A stretch of 64,000 bases of DNA from Lichenostomus cassidix (GCA_008360975.2 CM039187.1:19621495-19685494); one strand, 5' to 3'; shown: positions 1 through 12,467, numbered from the stretch's first letter. The notes: a model not told the origin generated them from the sequence alone. Numbers and translations are program-made.

Positions 1-100
1 CAAAAAGCTAGGAAGAGCATCAAGGAGCACAGCAGCAGTAATGTTACCGTTGAAAGGTCTAAAAACAAACATGATCATGCCTTTGGAAAAAATTACTTAT
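1..100 (+). CDS. Possible partial exon of an unidentified Lys/Ser-rich protein
   Basis: Frame 1 is open from the window edge to a TAG at 169-171. It encodes a hydrophilic, Lys/Ser/His/Asn-rich segment. I end the exon at 100, where the intron would begin GTAATG; that donor is weak (TAT before it, T at +5). The choice is supported by phase: it leaves one base of a codon, which is what the stronger exon at 3805-4011 needs. The last third of this segment (Ser-Lys-x-Lys, then Phe-x-x-Asn-x-Leu) resembles part of that exon, so both may belong to one low-complexity or repeated protein region. Seen: open frame, composition and phase fit. Inferred: that it is an exon. Alternatively it is a chance open frame in A-rich DNA. 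No family recognised. Confidence 0.25.
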
Positions 101-3100
101 GTAATGCAAAGAACAAGCAAATATCCCTAAAGGAAGCTGAAGATAAAGGGACACTTTTTCTCCCCCTCTAGCCTTATGAGGACTGTAATCCTAGCACAGT
201 AGTTCAAAAGTGGGTGTAGGGCGCTACGGGGAAGAAAGGATAGCATTGTTTATAGTACAGCAGGAGCCAAATGAGGAGAATAACTTCTGTGCAGGAACGG
301 AAGAGTGAAAGGAAATGGGTAGGTAAAGACAATTGTAGGATTTGTACAGTACAGAAGAGAATCCCTTCCATGTAGAATGCAATTTCTTCCATGGAAAAGA
401 TGTTTCATCCATGGAGCTAGATGATGTAACTCCTCTGGAATAGTAACCTTTCAATGCTCCTTATCTGTAGTTCTGTTGCTAGACAGGTTATGGTTCTTAT
501 AATTAGCACTTTATCAGCTAAAAAGTCAAAACATTCCTTGTATCAAAGTATTAGTCTTATGTCACCTTTATGAGATGCATGTCAATTAAGACTGAAAGGA
601 GTGTCTGGTATGAATCGTAAATACTTCAAATGGTTCTCAAACTATGAATACTCAACACTTTCTGAAAATAAATGTCCTGGAATAAGCTTCAGGGTCACTT
701 CACATCAGCAAGCCTTTCTGATATCCTGGCCAGTTCCCCTCTTTTATAGCTAACAAAATGGAGGTGCATAAAGGCACCAGACAGCTTCTTCAAAGGAATC
801 ATGCTTACAAACCTAAAAGGAGGGAGTTGTTCTTTTACCAAGTGTCAAGCACTTCAGATCTCACTAGGAAAATTATATTCCACCTGCAGAATGCTATACA
901 ACAGTTTAAAAACCCATTGAAAGGCATCTGATAAATCCCACGAGATTTTTTAAAATGCTTACAAAAGCCCCTTTGCATTCATCTAGCTTCTCTACAGACA
1001 GATGAAGCAAAGTGGTCTGCTTGTTGACCTGCATAAGCATGACATTAATTATTCTGTCCACAATTGTGAAAATACTTTCTTAACTGAATTGTGTCAGGAC
1101 CAGACATACATGCAAAGCCCAAATATTTTGGCTAACAGCATTATTTTACCACAATTACTTCTATGTGGACTCATTCTCTATGGAACCAGGGGAGTCCAAC
1201 CAGGCTGCTTCTGATATGTGTCTTTTTGTAGACTGCTTCAAGGATGACCATGAAGAAAAGTCTGCTTTCAATAGATTTAAGTCAAATAGCCAGGGATCTG
1301 CCACTAACAAAAACTCCTAAAGGGTCCACACACAGAAAAGTGTTGAAAAACAATTATTTAAACTGATGGTATATTAATTATTGCCCTGAAAATAATTTCT
1401 TTAAGCAACTTTACACGATCTAAATATTCACACCATTATTTGATGCTCTCAGAAAAACGTCTAAATCATCTGGAAAGTCATGTTCAAGCAAGGCAAAAAT
1501 ACACCAAACAAAGTGAAAAAGGATCCCCAGGATTTGATGGAGCTGTGACAAGCATCCAGAAGAAACACATTTCACCATTAAACTTCTTTGTGTTATTTCC
1601 AACTGATTTTTGACACTGGAACTGACTTTTAATAGATGAGGAAAAGATAAATGTCTCATTACCAAAAATAAATTCGTCTGTTAAAGATGACAGAGAGAGG
1701 CAAAAGCATTGCACTGCCTATTATGGTATTGAGCAACAGATTTCACTCCCTCTGCTATATGCCCATTTATTAAAAACGTGGCAAGCTTTACCAAAGAATT
1801 CCTGAGCTTCTTTGGTGCTCTCTTTAATTCCTCCATAATTCTTTGTATATATAAACATGTCAGGTCTGGAAAGAAGTGGGACATGAACATAATTTACGAC
1901 AAAGCTCTTTTTCTATCCAAATACTGGTAAGAAAACAATAATAGACAAAAGGGGAATAATGCAAAAAATTAATACAATGAAACAAACGTGCCTGCAATTC
2001 CCTGTCCAGTCACCAGATGAAGCTGCTTAGAACACCAGCACCAACATGTTTTTCTCTCTTTTTGGCCACAGAGACCTTCTCTGTCTGTGTCAGAACCAGA
2101 TGCATCAGCTCCCAGTGAGCTGAATCATGCTGCATCACTGCCTGTGTTTCATGAACATGCGAGACACTACTTTAATAGGAAATGGGAGCTGGCTTTAGCA
2201 TTAGCAGTGTGCTGCACACAGCCACAATGCACTGAGGCCTTTGTTCTCTTCCCAATGGGCTGCCTTTGTGAAATACCCTCAGATACCCTCCCTATGGCCA
2301 GGCAAATAGTAGAATTTTATTCTCACAAATGATCCTCTTGCTCTGTCAAATACACACATGCACATGCACTCTCATAGACAGCCATACTCACAGATTTTTG
2401 CCTTTCTTCTTGTTCTCCTTTGATGAGGTAAAAATCACTCCACAAAGCAAAACTGCACATCTGTGCAATTGGAACAATTTCTCTTCAGACCACTGTCACA
2501 CTTTAAATAAAAGAGCCTGGAAAAAAATTTCTCTAGAATATTGCTGTTTATGAGGTTCAAAGCTAGATATACATGTAAAATCAGAAGCATAAAAGCTGTT
2601 CCACCATATAATACAGAAAATGTGATCCTGTGTTTTACTCAGCTATTCATCTGTCCTTTAAGCAAATCCAGTTGAAGCAATTCTTCCCTGGCACACAGGA
2701 GGGGTAGATAGCCTATTAGGTCTCATCCATCTCTAAGCAATTCATGCCTTGCATGGCTTATTTTTATTGACTTATCTTACTGGCTGTTTGTGGGCAGAAG
2801 CACGTGCCTCATGCAAATGCCAAGACAGCTCTTGGTTTGGGATGCTATTGCGTAAATGGAAGTGAATCAAAACAAAAAGCACGATTTTACTTCTGAAGGA
2901 TTAAGTTGGTATCATCAAGCATAGTTTTTACATATACAGAGAGAAGCTTCAGCAATAGCACCCTACAAACATTACATTAGCTGATCTAGCCCCTTCTAGG
3001 CTTTACTGCTCCTGCTTTACCACAGCTGATACCTGAGCTCTACAAAGATTAGAGCTTTATCACCTTGAGAACAACTTGAGCAGGGCTTCCCAGTGGCCTG

Positions 3101-3804
3101 AGGCAGAAATCTTGACACCTGTTACAACCAGCAGAATAAATACATGTTCTAAATACATCAAACTCTTAAAAGTGAAAGAATCCTCCTCTTTCTTAAAACT
3201 ATTTCCTTTGTGCACATTTTTTATCTCAGCAGAGACTGGTGAGGACATTTCAAGTCAACAGAAGGAAATGCTGCTTTTGTGGTCTTAGCTGATTAGGTCA
3301 TCAGCTAGTACAAATAGGGGAAGCTATGTGTGTTCATAACACAAGAGGAACCCCAATTCTGAGTATGCTTTATGCCTTAAGGAGTTACTGAATCATCAAA
3401 ATCAAATCCCAACATATATTAAAATGACATTTCTGACCAAAAGAGCAAGAATGGAACTTCTATTTATAAGACAAAGTACAGAGGGAAGGGGGAAATTAAA
3501 AAATCAATCTCTTACCTTGAAAAAAGTTACTATATATTTCAGCACTAATTCACCACATAAGATTCTTCCCCTATCACATGGAAGGGAGAAGCAGCCTGGG
3601 TGAGAGCACTTGATAAACAGAGGATTCCCAATTTTTAATTTTTAACTATTTACAATTACCAAGCAAGCTGGAGTTTTAAAAGTTAAGCAGCAAAACTTAA
3701 CTACAGGAAAGGAAAGTTTGCTTTCACTGCTTGGAAACGTTCCTGATTTTTTCAGTGGGAACATTCAGTAGTTGATGTTAATATTTAACTCTGTGTTTTT
3801 CCAG
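101..3804. other. Non-coding, probably intron between two exon candidates
   Basis: There is no recognisable gene, RNA or transposon. The DNA is AT-rich with short chance ORFs on both strands. A pyrimidine tract ending in CTCTAG at about 152-171 looks like an acceptor but leads to no long open frame. An E-box and an octamer sit close together at 2801-2818 (separate entry). If the exon calls at 1-100 and 3805-4011 are right, this is a phase-1 intron of about 3.7 kb. Confidence 0.4.
2801..2818. promoter_or_regulatory. E-box plus octamer motif pair
   Basis: CACGTG (2801-2806) is followed four bases later by ATGCAAAT (2811-2818). These are the consensus E-box and the POU/Oct octamer. An octamer is expected about twice by chance in a window of this size, so only the close pairing is notable. 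Use as an enhancer is inference. Confidence 0.2.
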
Positions 3805-4011
3805 TATTACATCAATCTCTCTCCGGGGATGCAGAGGAAGTCAGTGGCATAGATGAACTGGTATTATCCTTTAAAAGCAAGAAAAGTGACCACCACAGAA
3901 AAGAAAGCACAGCAGCAAAAAAATCCAAGAAAAAGGAAAAATTTTCTGAAAATATACTTTCTGTATCACACATCACAGAACATCTAAATGAATCAGCAAT
4001 TCACATAGACA
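3805..4011 (+). CDS. Probable internal exon, Lys/Ser-rich protein, unidentified
   Basis: This 207-bp segment is bounded by a strong acceptor (pyrimidine-rich TGTGTTTTTCCAG ending at 3804) and a strong donor (A|GTAAGC from 4012). With two leading bases and one trailing base it is a symmetrical phase 1-1 exon of 69 codons with no stop. The encoded segment starts neutral to acidic (SLSGDAEEVSGIDELVLSF), passes into a Lys-rich tract (AKKSKKKEKF), and ends with a Ser/His/Glu-containing stretch (ITEHLNESAIHID). This looks like a disordered, possibly nuclear region; that is inference from composition. If the donor were ignored, the frame would end after eight more codons at TAA 4032-4034. The frame has no ATG, so it is not a first coding exon. 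No domain or family was recognised. A chance open frame cannot be excluded, but both splice sites plus frame make this the best exon in the left half. Confidence 0.5.
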
Positions 4012-7000
4012 GTAAGCAGTGGAAAAGGAATTAAGAAAAACCATTAACTGTCCTATTTAAGCTACTCAGAGAGCAACAGTACTGCTTCATTTCGTCGCTT
4101 AATCTTTCTGAAAGTGCAGTAAGCCAGTCTCAAGAAAGTCTTCAAACATCAGCCAGTGAACACCTGCTCTTATCTATGCCATTGCTGCTCCAGCTGCTGG
4201 GGCAAACATAACAAGCTCAGTGGAGAATGTCCCAGACACCCTACTGCAAGGAGTTCTTAGTGTCTAGTTCTCTCTAATCTTGTTATGAGACACTCCCTTC
4301 TGCCTGCCGACTTTTTCCCTGAATGCTTTCCAAGTCCATTTCCTTGTTTTTGGAGTTAGCTAGAAACAACACTTCCAAACCAAATGCCAAAAGGAATCTG
4401 TCCATGCTCACAGTGAGACATAAGCAAGAAACAACTGCGTGTTCAGAGATGGTAGCACCTGAGGTGCTCTGGTGAACACATGCCCCACATCCGCTCTTGT
4501 GCCAGAGCACAGAGGCGTAGGACAGTTGCAGTCCTATTCTTCAAACACACCTGACAACCAAACACAGTCGTGACATTTTCAGTGGAAACTGGTGGTGAGT
4601 GATGGAGGAGTGACCAACACCTTTAATAGCTGTTTTGGAGCATCAAAGACCCTGGATGGAAAATGCCTTTAATGGTAGAAAACACAATGAGCAAATAGAA
4701 ATTGGCATGGATTTCCAGATGCCTGCCTCATTGTAATGAGATGCACAGGGAAAGTCGATACTCCTACAGACAGTAAAAACTTCATCATATCCGTGCCTTC
4801 TACCCACACCATTCTATTCAGCATCTTCAAGTGGGAGGTATTCTGCAGCCTTTCACACTTGACCTCTTAATTAAAGCATGATAAAATTAACATCTCAGAC
4901 GCAATAGATCTTTTACCCACCTACATCAGTAATTAAACTAATTCTCAAGGGAGCAAGAACATTTGTTATGTGTAATGTAACATTAGCTGGGGTATTCCAA
5001 AGAAGGAAAAAGAGCTGATGTAATAAATGCAGTCATTTATATTTTAATGGAGCTATTGTAAATGAAAGAAGAACACCTGTGACAGCTTGAGGCAGCCCTA
5101 GCCAAATGAAATCTTTTGTGTCATGCAGGGACAGTACACTGCATATGGCCTCCCCATCTCCAGCTGCAATATTGAATAACTAAGTGAAGCTGACAGACCT
5201 TATGCCTTTTCTGTCTCTCAGATGCACTATAATCTGCTTTCAAAACCAATATAACCACTATACATATATATATATATATATGTATATATATGGATTTCAT
5301 ATTCATTCTACATGAAAAGCAAGATAGGCCAAAGTAGGTCTGAGGTCTTTCTTATTGGCTATACACATTTCTACATCTGTGAAAATCCATGGAGACCTTG
5401 ATTCATGACTGAGACAAGTCTAAGACACTATCACAATACAAATAATTCAATAATCTTATACAAAGAGTTTATGTAATTAAAGATGTAAATGACACCACAT
5501 CAGAGTAGCAGAATTGAATATTCTCTTCATCCTAATGTATAAAAGACCAAGCAATAAAAAAGGGCCCAAGAAGATAATAAAGAATGTACATGGTACCTAG
5601 GAGATGTAGAGGATACTTGAAGAGCTACAACAGCGCAGAACATAAACCCCATTCATTTAGGAAACAAGACTGATTGATGACATTTCAGACGCACGTTTTA
5701 GGGCTTTGGTTTGTGCTTGAGCCCAAGAGCATGACAAATACCATTTCACTTGTCAAATCTGGTCCTTGTTAAAGGGTGTGTTTACTCAGCTGAGGCGTAA
5801 CTGTTGAGCAACATGGCCTGGCAAAGGTCTGTGCAGTGACTGGGTAACCTTGCTAAGGATTTGTCTCAAGCTGCATACAGGCAATCCAGCCTCAGCGAGC
5901 TTCAGGATCCTCCCTCCCAGACATTTCCTCCATGCAGGGTTTAAATGCATAGTGTTCAGATTATAAGGAGCCAGTTATATATGTGACATGCTGTCTCTCC
6001 CCAAAATCCAGTAAATCCAAACCAGATAAGGTCAAAATTCCCCCAGTCCCTCCCTGCTGTACTGCTAAGTAATCAAACAAACTACAAACTACAGTCTATA
6101 TGCTCATCTTCAAGTTTAGTTGATCCCATGATTTATTCATTCACAGCTACTCAGTTAAGACTGATTGATTACCTGTCAGAAAAAAAAAACAAAATGAAAA
6201 AACCTGAAACATACTAATATATTATTTCAGAAAGAGGCCAGCAACTTGGTAATCTCCGTGACACAAAGGAGGCCATTGCTTCAGCTGCTTGGATGTCTGC
6301 ACTTTGGCCTCTGTCTGGGGTTTATCAAATGAGTGGGCACCCCTCCAATCCCAAGGGAAGTATTTGCAATTCTGCCACTGGTATTAAGCATCTGACTGTT
6401 TACCGCAGTCTCATCCAAGGCCAAGAAACAGGCTCAACAAATTCAACCTTGCATATTTAAGAATTGCTCTATTGCTGCTCATCCAAATTTCAGTCACATG
6501 AGCAAGTCATTCTGGTTGTTGTGCATTCTGCACCAAGTTATCAAAATATTGAGTCCAAGCAAAACACCATGAAGAAAAATACTTAATTTCTAATCTATTT
6601 CAACTATATTTTTCTTGGCTTACACTGCTCTCTATGATTAATCTTTAAAATACTGCTAAGGAAATGAGACAGCTAAGTGGTCATTGTCTTAAGTACACTC
6701 TGAACATCTTATAGTAGTCAGTTTATTCCAGTTCTACTATGCAAAGCATCAAATACTGAGCACATGACAGCTAAAATAATCAGAGGCATTCAGTTGTGAA
6801 TAAACAAGGCCAAAGCAGAACACGAATATAAAAAGAGAGGATTGTAAACCTTTAATAAACAGATTCTTATCAGCCCATGGAAGGCAAAATTGATTGGGAA
6901 AGTTCCCATCATATCCAGGGTACCATCTGGAAAACTAAGAGAACATTTTTAGAAGTGATTAAGATAACTGATTGTAATATTAACAGCACTAATTGGAGTA

Positions 7001-7276
7001 CATGTAAGCTCAAAAGACTGAATTCGCAACAAGTACAGTGAGAGTACCTTCCAAAGTCAATGATAGTACACCAGTTTATAGTTTAATACCATAATACCAA
7101 TACTAACACACAGTTTTACTTCTCCTCTTTCTGTTTTTATTTGCCAATACAAGAATTTCAACCTTCAGATGCATCTCTTAGCTAGAGATCCCACACAAGA
7201 TTCTGATCTTCATAATAGTGCATCCAGTACCTTCCCTCTAAATAGTATTGCTCTAAACTTACAGTGGTGTAATTAC
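4012..7276. other. Non-coding, intron or 3' flank
   Basis: No gene is recognised. The segment contains a TA-rich microsatellite at 5260-5291 and scattered AATAAA-like hexamers such as the one in TAATAAATGC near 5020, but nothing that links them to a transcript end. The rest is unremarkable AT-rich sequence up to the CR1 tail. Confidence 0.4.
5260..5291. repeat. (TA)n microsatellite
   Basis: Alternating TA/CA/TG dinucleotides in two blocks interrupted by single C and G substitutions. The run is largely self-complementary. It explains the Ile/Tyr-rich short ORF on the minus strand. Confidence 0.9.
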
Positions 7277-8391
7277 ACAGAACCACAGAATCAACTAGGT
7301 TGAAAAAGACCTTTGAGAACATCAAGTCCAACCTATGACCTAATACCACCTTGCCAACCAGACCATGGCACTGAGTGCCACATCCAGTCTTTTCTCAAAC
7401 ACGTCCGGGGACAGTAACTCCACCACCTCCCTGGGCAGCCCATTCCAATGGTCAATCTCTCTTTTGTGAAGAAATTCTTCCTAATGTCCAGCCTAACCCT
7501 CCCCTGGCTCAGCGTAAGACTATGTCCTTTTTTCCTGTCCCTGCCTGCCTGGGAGAAGAGACCGACCTCCACCTGGCTACAGCCTCCTCTCAGGCAGCCG
7601 TAGAGAGTGGGAAAGACTCCCCTGAGCCTCCTTTTCTCCAGGCTAAACATCCCCAGCACCCTCAGCCATTCCTCATAGGACTTGTCTTCCAGACCCCTCA
7701 CCAGCCTTGTTGCCCTTCTCTGGACACACTCCAGCATCTCAACATCCTCTCTAAACTGAGGGGCCCAGAATTAGACACAGTACTCAAGGTGGGGCCTCAC
7801 CAGTGCCAAATACAGGAGAAGAATCACTTCCTCGGTCCTTCTGGCCACACTATTCCTGAGACAGGCCAGGCTGCCATTGGCTTTCTTGCCCATGTGGGCA
7901 CATTGCTGGCTCATGTTCAGTCTGCCATCAATCAGTACCCCCAGGTCTCTTTCTGTCCAGCCACTCCCCAGCCACTCTGTCCCCAGCCTGTAGCGCTGCA
8001 GGGAGTTGTTGTGGCCAAAGCACAAGACCTAGCACTTGGTCTTGTTAAACCTCATAACACTGGATTTGGCCCATCTATTTAGCCTGTTCCTCTGCAGACC
8101 CTCCAGCAGATCAACACTCCCCCCCACAGCTTGGAGTCATCTGCAAATTTGCTAGTGGTAGACTCAATCCCCTCATCCAGATCATCAATAAAGATATTAA
8201 ACAGGACTGGGCCCAACACTGATCCCTGAGGAACACCCTTAGTGACTGGCTACCAACTTACTTAACCCAGCAAAGCGTGTACCAGTCCAAGCCAGGGCTG
8301 CCAGATTTTCCAGGAGATGGTGTCAAAGGCTCTGCTGCAGTCCAAGTAGACAACATTCACAGCTTTCCCCTTGTCCACCAGGTGGGCCAGC
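7277..8391 (-). mobile_element. CR1 LINE, 5'-truncated, reverse orientation
   Basis: Non-LTR retrotransposon of the CR1 family, the dominant LINE in birds. Read on the minus strand, the sequence gives CR1 reverse-transcriptase blocks, the C-terminal ORF2 region, a short 3' UTR and a tail with degenerate ATTCTGTG/GTTCTGTG units at about 7277-7297, where CR1 normally ends in ATTCTATG repeats. The high-coordinate end (about 8391) is internal to the RT domain, so the copy is strongly 5'-truncated (about 1.1 kb against about 4.5 kb for a full element). Truncation is usual for target-primed reverse transcription. No target-site duplication was evident. Multiple stops, a frameshift and an apparent internal deletion show an old, inactive copy. 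The subfamily cannot be assigned by eye. Confidence 0.95.
7333..8391 (-). pseudogene. CR1 ORF2 reverse-transcriptase remnant
   Basis: Decayed C-terminal part of the CR1 endonuclease/reverse-transcriptase polyprotein. Reading leftwards from 8391: an LVDKGKAVNVVYLD block (the first palm aspartate region), then [20 protein letters not shown] at about 8175-8235, then FADDSKL around 8130-8150, the catalytic F/Y-A-D-D motif with Ser in place of the usual Thr. A G-run (CCCCCCC on plus, about 8119-8125) carries a frameshift. Next come the thumb-like segment [28 protein letters not shown] followed by a TAA stop, and the terminal block with KSYEEWLRVLG, FSLEKRRLRG and LDIRKNFF, ending at TAG 7333-7335. 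Other stops include a TAG after the NKTKC block and two between the first palm block and GVPQGS. That interval is also shorter than usual, suggesting an internal deletion. Not functional. Confidence 0.93.
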
Positions 8392-9258
8392 TATCCACCA
8401 CACATGTCAACTTAATTATTGAGAATTATATACAATATCATTAATACCTGAACTGTTATAATTACTCTAATTCCTTAAATTGTTTCAGGTAAAACAATTT
8501 TCAGTACAAATGTACCACAGGAGTGCAGCCTACATGATCTTGATTTTACATTTGCAGATTTGACTCTTTATCCCATGCCATGGAAATGCACCAATTCCAA
8601 GAACTGACACCTTCTTTTGTCCACCTCAGTGTAGAGTCAATTATTTGTAACTCAAACAAATCTTATTAATTATATGCCAGAATAATGCAGTCCTTATATT
8701 TCCAAGATTAGGATGTTCAACCGAGAAAGTTTATATTTATATAAGCAACAGATCTGTGAAGATTACAGTAATACAGCAATGTAAAGGAATAACTCAAGGT
8801 TTTTTCCCCTATAAGAGAATTTTTGAAAGTTTCAGATATGAAATGACAGGTGAAACTTTTCTAAATCTTCTGACATATAACAGTAGCCACAGATTAGGAG
8901 ACATTTTAAAAATTAAAAGAACTTTGCTGTTCTGATTAAGACAACAGAGATAAAGGTTCATATTAAACCAGAGAATGACATGCTTTCCGTTTATTTACAC
9001 ACAGGAGACTGCTCCAACTTCATGGAGGGAGTGTACCACGGCATGAAGAGCAAAATTAATCTCTCCAGTGTGTCTGGAGTGACTAGTTTCCAGCAGATAC
9101 TTCTAAGGTCATAATTTCTGCTACAAGCATCCCAAAAAATGTTAGAAATGAAAGGGGGATGCTCCAAAACTACATTGGCAAAAATGTTGCTGTCTCCATC
9201 CAGAGACACTGGAGTGAATTAGCTTTGAGATCATTATATTTCTGTTCTGTTGGAAAAG

Positions 9259-9353
9259 GAACAGGGGAAGAGACAGTAAATCACTCACTTGAGAAACTCT
9301 CCCAGAAATTCGCTTGGGACCAAAAGAACCTAGGCTGTCTATTGTCACTGTAA
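9259..9353 (+). CDS. Speculative terminal coding exon
   Basis: After AAAAG ending at 9258 a frame runs to TAA at 9351-9353, encoding a hydrophilic stretch that includes EETVNHSLEKLSQKFAWDQK. Its two leading bases make it phase 1, which would join in frame to the exon ending at 4011. The acceptor is poor, because purines (GGAAAAG) interrupt the pyrimidine tract. No clear polyadenylation signal follows closely. The only positive evidence is phase, composition and position. It may be a chance frame. Confidence 0.15.
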
Positions 9354-11928
9354 TGAATGTGATTCCCCTGAAAATATGGTCTGAAGGAAAAACATCCTGA
9401 GCTGAATTGCACAGAACATTTGAGAAGTAATCACCATAGTATAACTTAAAACCTGTAAAGATTCTCTAGACAAGTCTGCTTTCATGTCATCCTCCACTGA
9501 CACAAACCTCCACAATTTACATTACCTGACAGCAACTCTCCTAAGCTGGCTGCTCAGGCTCTATCAGCCTGTAGTCTGCACAGCCTGTTTCCAGAGAGCC
9601 CTGACTACCCACCTAGGTCACCAACAACTAGCTCTTCCCCTGATCTTCCCATGCTCTCTTCTGTAAGGAAGCCAAATAACACGGCTCTCTTAAGAGACAA
9701 CTGCAAACTGTTATCTACTATCACAGATACCATTATAGCTCGTGTTTGTTTCCCCATACATGAACCCCACTGTCAGGAGAACAGCACAGTAGGAACACAC
9801 ATTGTGTTCAGGCTGCTGGAGAGGGCTGGGAGTCCTGCACCAGGGACACACTACAGAATGAAGATTATTTTGCTAGTCTTTGAGCACCACAGGAACTTAG
9901 ACTTTTGGTGGTGTTGGGTTTGGAGGATGGGTGGACTGAACTTTGTTCAGTTGTTTTACAATAGTGTAAACTAAGTCAGGTCAAGGGCACTACGATCAGT
10001 TCAACCCTGTTATGGACAGGACAAATTATGTCCTCCACAAAGAGATAGGGCTTTCAGGAGGGGCCACAACTCCATCAGTACAACATGCTTGTAATATTAC
10101 ATTTCTGAAGGTCAAAGAAGAGGGAGATGCAGGTACACGTACCCTTCAGTCATTACTACAACCGTCAAGCATAGGACACTGATCACTTTGCTAGCTCAGC
10201 TATGGCTAGCAGTGTAGCTTCAACCTCAGACAGCTCAGGAAAAGCTGGCAGTCCATGGTGAAATGCTGAAAAGTACAATGAAAGCTCAAGACACTAGTCC
10301 GTTCAGAGTGCCTGGTACATGACCTCCTATCTGACCTGGACAGGGTCATAGGAGGGGGCACAGGGGCAAGTCAAAGGAATACACATACTTTATTTCTCTT
10401 CTGGCTGCTTGTTTTCTGAATTTCCTTCATCTTTTCTCAAGTAAAAACTTAACGGGGGAGAAAAAAGTAAGCTTCTTGCCACACGTCATCCTTGGAAGGA
10501 CGCTTTGATGACATTACACTTGAATGTGATTCTATACTAATATCACAATTAGATGCCAGCTAATTGTCATTTCAAGACAGCCAAAACTGTCAGCCTTTCC
10601 TAACAGAGACAACAGCTTAGGGACATTAAAGTGCAGTTTATAGTTTCCTTGTTACTCTGAAGCTGCCAGAAATGGAAAATTATGGCTGCAAAATAGCAGT
10701 ATATTTCATTCAAATCCCAAGGCATTAATTACATAAATATTATTATATACTGCATTTCACAGTCTCTCCACAGGAAACTTATTAGGCCCTTTTAATAATG
10801 CACAAGCATCATTTTATTCTCATGAAATGGAAGAAACCATGTTCAGCACAACTACAGACATCACTGTCATGTGCTCCTGCACAAACATAACAGGCATCAA
10901 CTTCTACACATATCCAGTGCCAGAAACTAGCCTTTATTACAGTTGCATGTCCAGTGATACCAGAAAGGTTAAAATATTTCATGAGGACAAGGGCAATGGT
11001 GCCCCAGTCAAGGACTTGTCACCACTCCTGATTAGAAGCTCATGAACACAAAGCCTATTTTCAATTTAGAGATGCAGGCAAAGTAGCACCAGACTCAGCA
11101 ACACAAGTTAGAAATAAAACAAAAATGAGAAAGAATAGGATGAAAAAAATCTCCAAATTTGAAAAAGCAGGGTAGCCATGTGTTCAGACTTCCACAATGA
11201 AAAAGAAAACACTGCTAGTCTCCTTTAGAGGCTAAGTGTACAGGCTCAAGAGAATGGAGAATGGGTTTTTTTTCCTTTTTTTCCCCCCCAGCTTTGTTTT
11301 TCATCCAGATTACAGTTCATTAAGACAGAAGAAGGAGCTAAAGAACAGAGGAGCAGAAAGTACATTTTTTCCTCTACAGCCTAATAACTCCTGCCTGGTT
11401 TCAATCTTCTGTAACTACTGGGTATCACTACATATTCCCTCAGGAAGTTAGGACAGCCCTAATTAGTCTGTGATAGTGAAAGATACCTTTAACTGCTATA
11501 TCCTTTCTATCACATACTGGAGGCCACCGGAAGTTTTAACAAACTAAAGCATGCAGGGATTTGACCCAGACCAGCTATGCCTGCATTCCTGTTAACCCTG
11601 GTGTCCCATAGCCACCAGCTGGGACTACCCAAAAATCCAGGCATGGTGACAGTGAGAGGACACTAGACACCAATTAAAATACCAGCAGCTATCATCACTG
11701 TGAGCACTAGAGCACCTTAGGGAAGTGAACCACTACTGTAGATAAGGCCAGCCACTATTATGGATGTTTCCTGGTTTTGCCTTGCTATGTTAAAGCTAAA
11801 TAAGAAATACAATAAAAAAGAAGGCTAAGCTTACAATTTTTGAGTTTGGAAGCTAAGAAAATAGAAGCTTTTCCCAACTGCGCCCACATGCTCCATTTTA
11901 TGACTGAACCAAAGCATATAACAAGTTC

Positions 11929-11990
11929 CCTATTTTTATAGATGAAGAAACACAAGAACAGAGCTTCTAATTTAGTTATAGCTCATACCA
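11929..11990 (-). repeat. Possible MIR-like SINE fragment
   Basis: TTTTTATAGATGAAGAAACA followed by CAAGAACAGAG resembles the MIR/CORE-SINE segment with consensus ATTTTACAGATGAGGAAACTGAGGCACAGAG in this orientation. The match fades quickly after about 35 bases. Low confidence because the segment is short. Confidence 0.3.
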
Positions 11991-12467
11991 CCTCCCAAAT
12001 CAGCACACCCACATGGGCACCTGGAGCCAGCCTTCAAATGTAAAGAAGGTGATTCCATTTTGCAGCAGGATCAATTCAATTATAGCTGAAGAGACCATCA
12101 AATAAACAGAGACTACTGGCTGCAAGACAGTGGAAGGCTGCAATGCCAGAGGCCATACTCATCAGAAAGGAAAGCTGGGGGACCTTGTGGTGAAGAGCAG
12201 AGTTCAGCTTCCTTGGAAGGAAGCTTTCTGAATAACTTGCACAAGTCACTAAAATACATACATAATGAGACACTGAAAAATGCGGTGCAAGATTGATTCT
12301 AGTAGCACAACCATATTTCAGCTCATAATTTTATCTGTCCTGTGGCTCTGCACACACTGTAACATGTATGCTTATGTACACTGCAAATAGAACCACGATA
12401 AAACGATTACGAAAGACTTCCAAACCAAGCTGTTTCAGAGGGTTTGGGGTTGAGGTTTTTCCTTTTC

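Noticed and set aside
3516..3570. 55-bp minus-strand segment with CAAG|GTAAGA donor and TGTGATAG acceptor, open in one frame
   Set aside because: Very short, with a mediocre acceptor and an unrecognised product. Donor-like sites of this quality occur by chance every few kb.
7375..8082. 235-aa plus-strand frame, the longest in the window
   Set aside because: It is the antisense of the CR1 ORF2 remnant. The Pro/Leu/Gln-rich product is a shadow of the minus-strand reverse-transcriptase sequence.
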